Source: B16-G9 sp964400655 (GTDB lineage Bacteria > Bacteroidota > Bacteroidia > Bacteroidales > F082). From it: a stretch of DNA of 26,765 bases. The stretch is from positions 1-26,765 of the forward strand of contig CAYNVN010000009.1 in NCBI GenBank assembly GCA_964400655.1, read 5' to 3'. Positions within the stretch are counted from its first letter, which is position 1; each line of letters begins with the position of its first letter. Both the position numbers and the translations under genes were made by a program. Shown piece after piece: positions 7,610 through 14,813 of this stretch. Below the pieces are notes generated by a model. It made no database searches. It was not told where the DNA came from and saw nothing but the letters and a program-made list of their open reading frames with translations.

Positions 7610-8533
7610 TTGAAAGTATATAGAAACATACAAGAGGTTAAAGGCATCAATAATGCTGTAGTAACCACCGGAACGTTTGACGGCGTGCATCGCGGACACC
7701 GTGCCGTGTTTGACGTGATGAAAAACGAAGCCGCCAAAATAAACGGCGAAACGGTTGTTATCACTTTTTTTCCGCATCCGCGTTTTGTGTTGGGACTGGA
7801 TGTTGAATCGCTCAAGTTCATCACCACCATGGAACGCAAGATTAAACTGCTTGAAGAAGCCGGCATTAATCATCTTATCATTATTGAATTTACCAAAGAT
7901 TTCTCAAAAAACTCATCCGAAACCTTTATCAGGAATTACCTTATCAAACCGCTACACCCCAAAAAGATTATTATCGGGCACGATCACCATTTCGGAAGAA
8001 ACCGTCACGGCAGTTTTGAGCTGCTTTTAAAACTTGGCACTGAAAACGGTTTTGACGTTGTCAGGGTTTCGCCGCTTCAGATAGACGGAATAACGGTAAG
8101 CTCAACCAGAATAAGAAAGCTGCTGGAGGAGGGTGATGTTAAAAAGGCAAATAACCTGTTGGGATACGAGTATTCCATTAAAGGCAGGGTGGTGCATGGC
8201 AACGGTATCGGACGGACCATCGGCTACCCTACTGCCAACATTGAAACGGGTAACGAGTATAAACTGATTGCTGCCAACGGAGTGTATGCCTGCCGTGTTG
8301 AACACAACGGTAAACTTTACGGAGGTATGACCAATATAGGTTACCGGCCCACCATCAATCAAAGCGAACTAACCATTGAAGTCAACATTTTTGATTTTGA
8401 CAAAGATATTTACGACGAAACCATTGCCATTTATTTTGTTGATCGTTTGCGCAGCGAAATCAAGTTTGACAGTTTGGAGGCACTAAAAGCACAACTGGCT
8501 GATGACAGGCTTAATGCCATCAAAGTTTTATAG
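7610..8533 (+). CDS. ribF: Bifunctional riboflavin kinase / FAD synthetase
   Basis: A 307-residue enzyme that phosphorylates riboflavin to FMN and adenylylates FMN to FAD. The N-terminal FAD synthetase half has GTFDGVHRGH (21-30) and the SSTRIR motif (164-169). The C-terminal flavokinase half has GRTIGYPTAN (201-210), MTNIGYRPT and the acidic EVNIFDFDKDIYDE stretch with the catalytic Glu257. The start is TTG at 7610, immediately after the asd stop. No in-frame ATG precedes the GTFDGVH motif, and the reading MKVYRNIQEVKGINNAVVTT matches the usual RibF N-terminus. The cofactors made here serve flavoproteins such as the ETF encoded nearby. It is followed by a hairpin at 8597-8625. Confidence 0.95.
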   Translation: MKVYRNIQEVKGINNAVVTTGTFDGVHRGHRAVFDVMKNEAAKINGETVVITFFPHPRFVLGLDVESLKFITTMERKIKLLEEAGINHLIIIEFTKDFSKNSSETFIRNYLIKPLHPKKIIIGHDHHFGRNRHGSFELLLKLGTENGFDVVRVSPLQIDGITVSSTRIRKLLEEGDVKKANNLLGYEYSIKGRVVHGNGIGRTIGYPTANIETGNEYKLIAANGVYACRVEHNGKLYGGMTNIGYRPTINQSELTIEVNIFDFDKDIYDETIAIYFVDRLRSEIKFDSLEALKAQLADDRLNAIKVL

Positions 8534-8596
8534 ATTCGTTAATTTATAATTTTTTGTAAAGTCCTGAATTTAACGACATGTACGGGTTTAATAAAA

Positions 8597-8625
8597 AAAC
8601 CCGAAGCATCAGATGCTTCGGGTTT
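8597..8625 (-). terminator. Rho-independent terminator between convergent ribF and the T9SS protein gene
   Basis: A perfect 13-bp stem (AAACCCGAAGCAT, 8597-8609, with ATGCTTCGGGTTT, 8613-8625) around a 3-base loop. On the minus strand it is followed by a run of seven T, giving a strong terminator for the gene at 8654-9439. On the plus strand only TTT follows, so termination of the asd-ribF transcript from this side would be weaker. Confidence 0.9.
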
Positions 8626-8653
8626 GTAACAACTAATAAAATCGTATATCTTA

Positions 8654-9439
8654 TTATTTAATTATCTGTTTAAGGACTTTTGAATTACCGTCAACATCGT
8701 TGATACGAATCATATACAACCCTTTATCGAAGTCGTTCATATCCACTTCAACGGTTTTTTGATTTAATCCGTTTACCTCTTTTATCACCTGTCCGGCAGC
8801 ATTGTAAACAATATATTGTCTGATTGCTTTTTTACTGTTGATGCGGAACAAGCCTGTTGAAGGATTGGGAGCCAAAACAAATCTTCCCTCTTCGGGATTG
8901 TAAACGGAAGATGTTTCACCTTCAAAAACAATGTTATCAAAATATATTACCTGTGGTGTGTAAGATGAAATAACAAGGGTAACGTGATTATCATTTGTAG
9001 AAGTATCATCATCCACTGTAAAGGAGAATTCCATTTTTTGCCAGATGGTAGTATCATGCAGCACTTTGGGTTTTTCTCCTGCACCACGATAAATGGTGAT
9101 TTTCATTTTTTTTCCGTTTGTTGAAGGGCGACCGAAAATACTAAAGGTATATTCACCGGGGTCGAGGGTACCTGCTTTTATCTTAAAAGTTGAATTGTTG
9201 TCTTCACCGGGTATCAGTTTCCCGAATTTTGTTCCTTCGTAAGCATCACCATCTTCGCCACCACTTTCGGCAACAATGGCGGAATTAGCATTTTTAATTG
9301 AATAATTGGAGTCCAGTGTAAGATCGTAACCGGTATTGTAGCTTTCAAATGTATCCTCATAAGGAATCGAGATTTGAGCATTTGTATTCCATGCAAATGC
9401 AAAAACAAACAATAAAATTAAAAGTAAATTTTTTTTCAT
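8654..9439 (-). CDS. Secreted protein with type IX secretion (type A) sorting domain
   Basis: A 261-residue protein with a signal peptide (MKKNLLLILLFVFAFAWNTNA, cleavage before Gln22). A middle region of about 150 residues is rich in alternating hydrophobic/polar strands (FKIKAGTLDPGEYTFSIFGR, QVIYFDNIVFEGE), which suggests a carbohydrate-binding-module-like beta sandwich. The C-terminal 70 residues follow the T9SS sorting pattern: LAPNPSTGLFRI, then YNAAGQVIKE, and KGLYMIRIND...KVLKQIIK at the end. The protein should cross the inner membrane by Sec and the outer membrane by T9SS, with the tail removed. No catalytic motif seen. It is a single-gene unit with its own promoter candidate and terminator. 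Confidence 0.88.
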   Translation of the reverse strand: MKKNLLLILLFVFAFAWNTNAQISIPYEDTFESYNTGYDLTLDSNYSIKNANSAIVAESGGEDGDAYEGTKFGKLIPGEDNNSTFKIKAGTLDPGEYTFSIFGRPSTNGKKMKITIYRGAGEKPKVLHDTTIWQKMEFSFTVDDDTSTNDNHVTLVISSYTPQVIYFDNIVFEGETSSVYNPEEGRFVLAPNPSTGLFRINSKKAIRQYIVYNAAGQVIKEVNGLNQKTVEVDMNDFDKGLYMIRINDVDGNSKVLKQIIK

Positions 9440-9465
9440 GGCTTAAATATTTTTGATTAACCCTA

Positions 9466-9473
9466 CAAATATA
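9466..9473 (-). promoter_or_regulatory. Candidate minus-7 box for the T9SS protein gene
   Basis: Minus-strand TATATTTG is an exact match to TAnnTTTG, 26 bases before the ATG at 9439. A TTTAC about 17 bases upstream is a partial minus-33 element. The surrounding DNA (9474-9600) is very AT-rich, so chance occurrence is possible. Confidence 0.45.
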
Positions 9474-9652
9474 AGTGTTATTAATACGCTAAGTAAATAT
9501 TATTAAATATTTTTTTAATTTTATTTGTGTTAACAATTTTGCATTCAGATATATCAGGCATATATTAATAAATATACTATGATTGTATATTATACGCATA
9601 AATATTATTGATAAGAAATAACCGGTAACGGTTATCCGAATCATAAAACAAA

Positions 9653-9688
9653 AAAACCCGAAAACTGCCAATGCAGAATCCGGGTTTT
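9653..9688 (-). terminator. Rho-independent terminator after etfA
   Basis: Arms AAAACCCG (9653-9660) and CGGGTTTT (9681-9688) enclose an inner CTGC-CAAT-GCAG hairpin, separated by a small internal loop. On the minus strand, just after the etfA stop at 9711, the stem is followed by seven T residues. It is placed correctly to end the etfB-etfA transcript. Confidence 0.85.
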
Positions 9689-9710
9689 ACAGTTTTAACC
9701 AGTTATGTTT

Positions 9711-10685
9711 TTATCCTTGGGCTTTCAGCTCTTTAACCGCTTCTATCAGTTGAGGCAATACTTTAAACACATCGCCTACGATGCCGTAATCGGCTGCTTC
9801 AAAGATGGGAGCATCGGGGTCTTTGTTAACGGCAACAATAATTTTTGATGAGCTTACACCGCCCAGGTGCTGAATGGCTCCCGAAATACCGAGGGCTACA
9901 TATAAGTTTGGAGCGATGATTTTTCCGGTTTGCCCCACATGTTCTTCGTGCGAACGCCAGCCCTCATCCGATACGGGACGTGAACAGGCTAAACCGGCAT
10001 CCAGCAGGCCGGCAAGTTCTTCAATACCACCCCAGTTTTCGGGGCCTTTCATTCCGCGGCCACCCGAAATAACGATTTCGGCATCGGTAAGCAGTACTTT
10101 GCCTGTAATTTTATGGGTATCGAGTACCTTGGTTACAAACTCATCATCCGGTATTTGAGGGTCAAATGCTTCAATGGCCACACTGTTTTCGGTTTCAACC
10201 ACATCAAATGAGTTTTGAGCAAAGGTAATCACCTTAACATCGGTTTTAATGGCAACATTGGCAAAAGCTTTACCGGTGAACACCTTCTTTTTAACGGTAA
10301 AAGGATCGTAGTTTACCGGAAGTCCGTTTACGCCCGAAACCATCCCGGCATTGAGCTTAACGGCAACGCGGGGCGCAATGGCTTTACCCTCGTTGTTATG
10401 GGCAAAGATGATGATTTTGGCACCTTCGGCTTCGGCGGCTTTGGCCACTGCATCGGCCAGCGCTTTGTTGTCAAGCGACTCAAAACGGTCATCCTGAACG
10501 TTAAGTACTTTGTTGGCACCGTAATTTCCCAGGGTTTTCAGTTCGTCATCGGCAACATGTCCAATGGAAAGAGCGGTAACCGTTGAATTTATCTCTTTGG
10601 CAATGGCAGCAGCAAACGAAACAATCTCGTAACTCAGCTTCTTAAATTTGCCATCCCAGTTTTCTGTATATACTAATACTGACAT
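9711..10685 (-). CDS. etfA: Electron transfer flavoprotein subunit alpha
   Basis: A 324-residue alpha subunit of the heterodimeric electron transfer flavoprotein. The C-terminal FAD-binding domain is clear: SGGRG at 207-211, ACSRPVSDEGW (233-243), and the family signature running from LYVALGISGAIQHLGG (261-276) to VNKDPDAPIFEAADYGIVGD (286-305). The N-terminal half is the pseudo-nucleotide-binding domain. With EtfB it passes electrons between cytoplasmic flavoprotein dehydrogenases and a quinone or other acceptor. It lies 47 bp downstream of etfB, and a terminator follows. No acyl-CoA dehydrogenase or ETF-quinone oxidoreductase is adjacent here, so the electron donor cannot be read from context. 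Confidence 0.96.
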   Translation of the reverse strand: MSVLVYTENWDGKFKKLSYEIVSFAAAIAKEINSTVTALSIGHVADDELKTLGNYGANKVLNVQDDRFESLDNKALADAVAKAAEAEGAKIIIFAHNNEGKAIAPRVAVKLNAGMVSGVNGLPVNYDPFTVKKKVFTGKAFANVAIKTDVKVITFAQNSFDVVETENSVAIEAFDPQIPDDEFVTKVLDTHKITGKVLLTDAEIVISGGRGMKGPENWGGIEELAGLLDAGLACSRPVSDEGWRSHEEHVGQTGKIIAPNLYVALGISGAIQHLGGVSSSKIIVAVNKDPDAPIFEAADYGIVGDVFKVLPQLIEAVKELKAQG

Positions 10686-10732
10686 TTTTCTTTGTTTTTA
10701 ATTGTTAAAATTGTTGTAATTGTACCTGGTGG

Positions 10733-11470
10733 TTAAAAGGCTTTTGCCTCTTCGTGCAATAATGTGATAAGCTCTTTTGCATTTTCTTCGTCCACCATTT
10801 TACAGGCTGCTTTGGGAGCGGGAAGCTCGTAGTTTACAAATTCGGTACGGGGTTCCGCATCCACGGCAGGAACAACGTTCAACGGTTTTTTACGGGCCAT
10901 CATAATTCCGCGCATGGCCGGAATCCTCGGATCGATGGCAATTCCTTTTTGAACAACGGTTAAAACAGGTGTGGGAACCGACAGAACCTGCGATCCGCCG
11001 TCAATATCACGATGTATTTTCAGTTCGCCGTTTTCAATATCAATACCCGAAACTGCCGAAACCGAATTTATTCCCAACAATTCGGCAAGCATTCCGCCAA
11101 CTGCAGAACCGTTATAGTCGGAGGCTTCGATACCGGCCATAATCAGGTCGTAATCTTTGGCAACTTCTGCCAGTTGTACGGCTACGTAATAGGCATCTTT
11201 TGGGGCAGCATCAATACGGATGGCTTCATCGGCACCCACTGCCAGTGCTTTACGCAGTGTGGGTTCCGTAATTTTTTCGCCTACGTTGGCTACCACAATT
11301 TTTTCAACGCCACCGGCCTCTTTCAGCTCTACTGCACGGGTTAGCGCCAGTTCGTCCCACGGGTTAATTATCCACTGCACTCCGGTGGTGTCAAAAGCAG
11401 TGTTGTCACCGGTAAACCTGATTTTGGTTGTAGTATCAGGTACATTACTAATTAAAACCAGAATCTTCAT
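10733..11470 (-). CDS. etfB: Electron transfer flavoprotein subunit beta
   Basis: A 245-residue beta subunit of ETF. The N-terminus MKILVLISNVPDT is the usual first strand. The AMP/nucleotide-binding loop is GIEASDYNGSAVGGMLAELL (113-132). The family signature near the C-terminal third reads IDPRIPAMRGIMMARKKPL (179-197). The ATG at 11470 gives the expected start. Gene order beta then alpha, with 47 bp between, is the standard operon. The 109-bp upstream region has a near-match CATCTTTG but no convincing promoter. Whether this pair is of the electron-bifurcating type cannot be judged from the sequence alone. Confidence 0.96.
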   Translation of the reverse strand: MKILVLISNVPDTTTKIRFTGDNTAFDTTGVQWIINPWDELALTRAVELKEAGGVEKIVVANVGEKITEPTLRKALAVGADEAIRIDAAPKDAYYVAVQLAEVAKDYDLIMAGIEASDYNGSAVGGMLAELLGINSVSAVSGIDIENGELKIHRDIDGGSQVLSVPTPVLTVVQKGIAIDPRIPAMRGIMMARKKPLNVVPAVDAEPRTEFVNYELPAPKAACKMVDEENAKELITLLHEEAKAF

Positions 11471-11579
11471 ATTAATCCATTTTTAGTGTTAATGTTATTT
11501 GTTCACAAAGATGCAAAAAATTTCTTAAAATAGTATGCGTGCACAATATTTTTTACAAAATTTATGATTAATTTCAATT

Positions 11580-12791
11580 TTAGTTGTCCACAAAATCACG
11601 GTCGCCGAAAACGGCAAGTCCTCCTTTGGCGGTTTCGCGATAGAGGCTTGGCAGGTCTTTTCCGGTTTGTTTCATTACTTTGGTAACCACATCAAAACTG
11701 ATAAAGTGGCTGCCGTCGGACAGCAACGAATACCTTGCTGCATCAAAAGCCCTGACGGCTGCATGAACGTTTCGTTCGATGCAGGGAATTTGTACCAGTC
11801 CGTTTACGGGATCGCAGGTTAAGCCGAGATGGTGTTCAAGTCCCATTTCGGCGGCGTATTCAATTTGTGCCGGAGAGCCGCCCAACAACTGGGTTGCTGC
11901 TGCCGCAGCCATGGCGCAGGCGGTTCCCACTTCGCCCTGACAACCCACTTCGGCACCCGATATGGAGGCGTTGTATTTAACAATATTTCCGACAAGGCCG
12001 GCTGTTGCCAATGCCCTGATAATCTTTTCATCTTCCAAATCGTATTGCTCCTGTGTAATTTTCAATACCGCCGGAAGTATGCCCGACGAACCACATGTGG
12101 GGGCGGTAACCACCTCGCCGCCCGAAGCATTTTGTTCCGATACGGCCAAAGCATACGAAAATATTCTGCTTGATATTTCGGCATAGCCCGTAAGGCTTTT
12201 GGATTTTGAATAGTACGAGGCTGCTTTTCGCTGCAGTTTCAATCCTCCCGGAATCAGTCCCTCTTTTGAGAGGCCTTCCGAAATGGCTGCCTGCATCGTT
12301 TTCCATACATTTGACAGATGTTTTTTTACGGATTCGCCTTCTGTTTCAAAAACCAGTTCCCAAAAAGTTTTTCCCGTTTCTTTGTAATAATCAATTACCG
12401 CCTGCATATTCCGGCACCGGTAAATCATTTCCGGTTCATTATCTTTATTCGCATCATCCACTATTTTTCCGCCACCTACGCTGTACACAAGCCATTTGTC
12501 GGTATCGGCATTTTTATCAGCTACCTCAAATTCCAGGGCATTGGGATGAAAATCTTTTCTTTCGCCGGTTTTCCAGATAATCTCCACCTTTGCAGGTTTT
12601 AGTTCTTCCGTAATGGCCACATCGGTAAGGTGGCCTTTTCCGGTAAGTGCCAGACTTCCGTATAGCGTTACTTTATAAGAATTTACCCCGGGATGTCTGT
12701 TTTTGTAAATTTTTGCAGCTCTTACAGGCCCCATGGTATGGCTGCTTGATGGCCCGCGCCCCACACGAAATATCTCTTTTACCGATTCCAT
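11580..12791 (-). CDS. sdaA: L-serine ammonia-lyase (iron-sulfur-dependent L-serine dehydratase)
   Basis: A 403-residue single-chain enzyme that deaminates L-serine to pyruvate and ammonia. The N-terminal GRGPSSSHTMGP (11-22) and later TAPTCGSSGILPAVL (229-243) are family motifs. Cys284, Cys326 and Cys337 are spaced C-x41-C-x10-C, the same spacing I recall for the [4Fe-4S] ligands of the characterised Legionella enzyme. The N-terminal beta domain and catalytic alpha domain are fused in one chain, as in E. coli SdaA. Oddly, the C-terminus ends in RDFVDN without the near-terminal Cys reported to cap the cluster in the Legionella protein. It is co-oriented with etfB, 109 bp away, and divergent from the phosphofructokinase gene. 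Confidence 0.95.
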   Translation of the reverse strand: MESVKEIFRVGRGPSSSHTMGPVRAAKIYKNRHPGVNSYKVTLYGSLALTGKGHLTDVAITEELKPAKVEIIWKTGERKDFHPNALEFEVADKNADTDKWLVYSVGGGKIVDDANKDNEPEMIYRCRNMQAVIDYYKETGKTFWELVFETEGESVKKHLSNVWKTMQAAISEGLSKEGLIPGGLKLQRKAASYYSKSKSLTGYAEISSRIFSYALAVSEQNASGGEVVTAPTCGSSGILPAVLKITQEQYDLEDEKIIRALATAGLVGNIVKYNASISGAEVGCQGEVGTACAMAAAAATQLLGGSPAQIEYAAEMGLEHHLGLTCDPVNGLVQIPCIERNVHAAVRAFDAARYSLLSDGSHFISFDVVTKVMKQTGKDLPSLYRETAKGGLAVFGDRDFVDN

Positions 12792-12847
12792 ATCTGTTTA
12801 TTAAAATGCAGGGGCTAAGTTATTCTAAAATAAATTCCGATTTTCAA

Positions 12848-12876
12848 TTTTGTATATTTTCCTTTTGTTACTTTTG
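12848..12876 (+). promoter_or_regulatory. Candidate Bacteroidota-type promoter of the phosphofructokinase gene
   Basis: TTTTG (12848-12852) is followed after 16 bases by TACTTTTG (12869-12876), an exact TAnnTTTG minus-7 box. A start near 12883 would give a leader of about 40 bases before the ATG at 12925. The box is the same as the one before the glycosyltransferase operon. Confidence 0.5.
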
Positions 12877-12924
12877 TTTTTTATGTGAAAATCTGTTAGC
12901 ATCAATAATAGCATTAATTAAATC

Positions 12925-13956
12925 ATGGCAAAACAAAAACGAATCGGTATTTTGACAGCCGGCGGCGACTGTCCGGGACTTAATGCGGCCATCAGGGGTG
13001 TGGGTAAAACAGCCATTGTTAAATACGATATGGAGGTTATCGGCATCTCTTCGGGATTTCGCGGACTGCTTGACAAGGATTATGTTCATCTTGATGAACC
13101 GTCGTTATCGGGTATTTTAACCATGGGGGGAACCATTTTGGGTACCTCGCGTGAAAAGCCTTTTAAGAAAAAATCGAAATTAAGCATTGATAAACCCAAA
13201 CTGATTAAAGAACATTATCACGAAATGGGCCTCGATTGTCTGGTTTGTATTGGTGGTAACGGAACCATGAAAACAGCCACCGGTCTTGCCAACCAGGGAA
13301 TCAACGTGATAGGAATTCCAAAAACCATTGATAACGATGTTTGGGGAACCGATCAAACTTTTGGTTTCGATTCGGCTTTAACCATTGCCACCGATGCCAT
13401 CGACCGTTTGCATTCAACAGCCAACTCGCACAAACGTATTATGGTGATTGAAATTATGGGGCATCATGCAGGATGGCTGGCACTTTATTCGGGACTGGCA
13501 GGCGGCGGTGATGTAATTTTAATTCCCGAACTGGAATACGACATTGATGTAATTGCAAAATATCTTTATAACAGGGCCCGGAAAAAGAAACCCTATTCCA
13601 TTGTGGTGGTTGCCGAGGGAATTAAAAAACCCAAAAAATATGATTCGGCAGCACAATACATTGCCAACAGCATTGAAATAGAAACCGGTATTGAAACCCG
13701 CCAGACAATACTGGGATACATTCAGCGGGGAGGTAGCCCTACACCCATGGACAGGTTGCTGGCAACCGGCTTTGGTGCTTATGCCGTTGAGCTGATAGCC
13801 CGTAACGAATATGGTAAAATGGTGATAAAAAAAGGCGAAAATATCGATTCCATTTCGTTGAACGAGGTTGGCGGTAAACTGCGGCTAGTCCCCAAAAATC
13901 ATCCCACCATTAATAAAGCCAAAGGACTTGATGTGTGTTTTGGTGTGGCAAACTAA
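12925..13956 (+). CDS. pfkA: 6-phosphofructokinase
   Basis: A 343-residue glycolytic enzyme phosphorylating fructose 6-phosphate to the 1,6-bisphosphate. The N-terminal GILTAGGDCPGLNAAIRG (8-25) is the nucleotide/phosphate-binding loop. IPKTIDNDVWGTD (131-143) carries the catalytic base Asp136; IMGHHAGWLAL follows at 177-187. Two positions stand out. The loop usually written GGDG reads GGNGT at 110-114, with Asn in place of the metal-binding Asp. The residue after Pro in the catalytic loop is Lys, not Gly, as in pyrophosphate-dependent and group III enzymes. The phosphoryl donor (ATP or pyrophosphate) is therefore uncertain. Length and overall pattern otherwise fit the family. It has its own promoter candidate. 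Confidence 0.93.
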   Translation: MAKQKRIGILTAGGDCPGLNAAIRGVGKTAIVKYDMEVIGISSGFRGLLDKDYVHLDEPSLSGILTMGGTILGTSREKPFKKKSKLSIDKPKLIKEHYHEMGLDCLVCIGGNGTMKTATGLANQGINVIGIPKTIDNDVWGTDQTFGFDSALTIATDAIDRLHSTANSHKRIMVIEIMGHHAGWLALYSGLAGGGDVILIPELEYDIDVIAKYLYNRARKKKPYSIVVVAEGIKKPKKYDSAAQYIANSIEIETGIETRQTILGYIQRGGSPTPMDRLLATGFGAYAVELIARNEYGKMVIKKGENIDSISLNEVGGKLRLVPKNHPTINKAKGLDVCFGVAN

Positions 13957-13981
13957 CAGAATAACATGACCGATTGTTTAC

Positions 13982-13989
13982 TACCTTTG
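13982..13989 (+). promoter_or_regulatory. Candidate minus-7 box for the alpha/beta hydrolase gene
   Basis: TACCTTTG is an exact TAnnTTTG match, 17 bases before the ATG at 14007 and inside the 50-bp gap after the phosphofructokinase stop. No minus-33 TTTG is evident. If used, it places the upstream TTG at 13974 before the transcript and so supports the ATG at 14007. Confidence 0.4.
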
Positions 13990-14006
13990 CCCGTAAATTT
14001 TTAACA

Positions 14007-14801
14007 ATGGAAAAACAGTTGTTATTTAACGGACATTCCGTAAACTATAGCGTTGAAGGCAGTGGCCCGGCAATGGTTTTGTTACACGGCTTTTTGGAAA
14101 ATCTTAATATGTGGGATGATTTTTCTTCGGCCCTCTCAAAAATGAACAAAGTTATTGCCATCGACCTGCCCGGATTCGGTAAAACCGATCTTTTTTCGGA
14201 AAACAACAGCATGGAGCTGATGGCCGATACGGTAAATGCCGTACTGGAAAAAGAGGAGATAAAATATTGCCTGCTTACCGGCCACTCCATGGGAGGCTAT
14301 GTGGCACTGGCTTTTGCCAAAAAATATGCAGCCAAATTAAAGGGGCTGGTTCTTTTTCATTCGCATGCTGCCGCTGATGACGAACAGGGTAAAATAAACC
14401 GTAATCGCACCATCGAAATTGTTAAAAAGAATCATAAAGATTTTATTGCCGGATTTATTCCGTCGTTGTTTGCGGAACAAAACATCCAAAAGTATCACAA
14501 GGAAATAGAGGAGGCCAAAGCGGTTTCGTTGCAAACGTCTGCCGAAGGTGTTATAGCTGCCCTTGCCGGTATGCGCGACCGTGAAGATCATACCTCGTTA
14601 TTAAAAGCGCTGGATATTCCGGTTCTGTTTATTGCCGGAAAGCAGGATTCGAGGATAGCTCCGGAAAAAATACTTCCTCAAATTGCCCTGCCCAAACATG
14701 CCGAAGCACTTATTCTTGACGGAACAGGGCATATGGGATTTATCGAAGCCCGCAAACAAACGCTTCGTACGCTGGCTCATTTTGGTATTAAATGGTTTTA
14801 G
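14007..14801 (+). CDS. Alpha/beta fold hydrolase
   Basis: A 264-residue hydrolase with the complete catalytic triad of the alpha/beta fold: nucleophile Ser94 in TGHSMGGYVA, acid Asp214 in IAGKQDSRIAP, and base His242 in GTGHMGF. The oxyanion-hole motif HGF is at 27-29. A cap of about 70 residues (roughly 120-190) is inserted after the sixth strand. It has no signal peptide, so it acts in the cytoplasm. Substrate is unknown; esterases, C-C hydrolases and related enzymes share these motifs. The ATG at 14007 begins MEKQLLFNGHSVNY, the usual N-terminal strand; the TTG at 13974 would add an unlikely extension. The membrane glycosyltransferase gene starts 12 bp after its stop. Confidence 0.9.
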   Translation: MEKQLLFNGHSVNYSVEGSGPAMVLLHGFLENLNMWDDFSSALSKMNKVIAIDLPGFGKTDLFSENNSMELMADTVNAVLEKEEIKYCLLTGHSMGGYVALAFAKKYAAKLKGLVLFHSHAAADDEQGKINRNRTIEIVKKNHKDFIAGFIPSLFAEQNIQKYHKEIEEAKAVSLQTSAEGVIAALAGMRDREDHTSLLKALDIPVLFIAGKQDSRIAPEKILPQIALPKHAEALILDGTGHMGFIEARKQTLRTLAHFGIKWF

Positions 14802-14813
14802 AACTGAAGGAAA

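Noticed and set aside
9619..9632. AACCGGTAACGGTT as a regulator binding site
   Set aside because: A 5-bp inverted repeat with 4-bp spacer is easily met by chance, and it lies about 150 bp from the presumed promoter of the downstream gene.
10215..10586. 123-codon plus-strand frame opposite etfA
   Set aside because: Antisense shadow of a confidently identified gene; Gly/Phe-rich product with no motif.
11829..12580. Several 90-124 codon plus-strand frames opposite the serine dehydratase gene
   Set aside because: They overlap one another and the dehydratase gene, whose motifs fix the coding strand.
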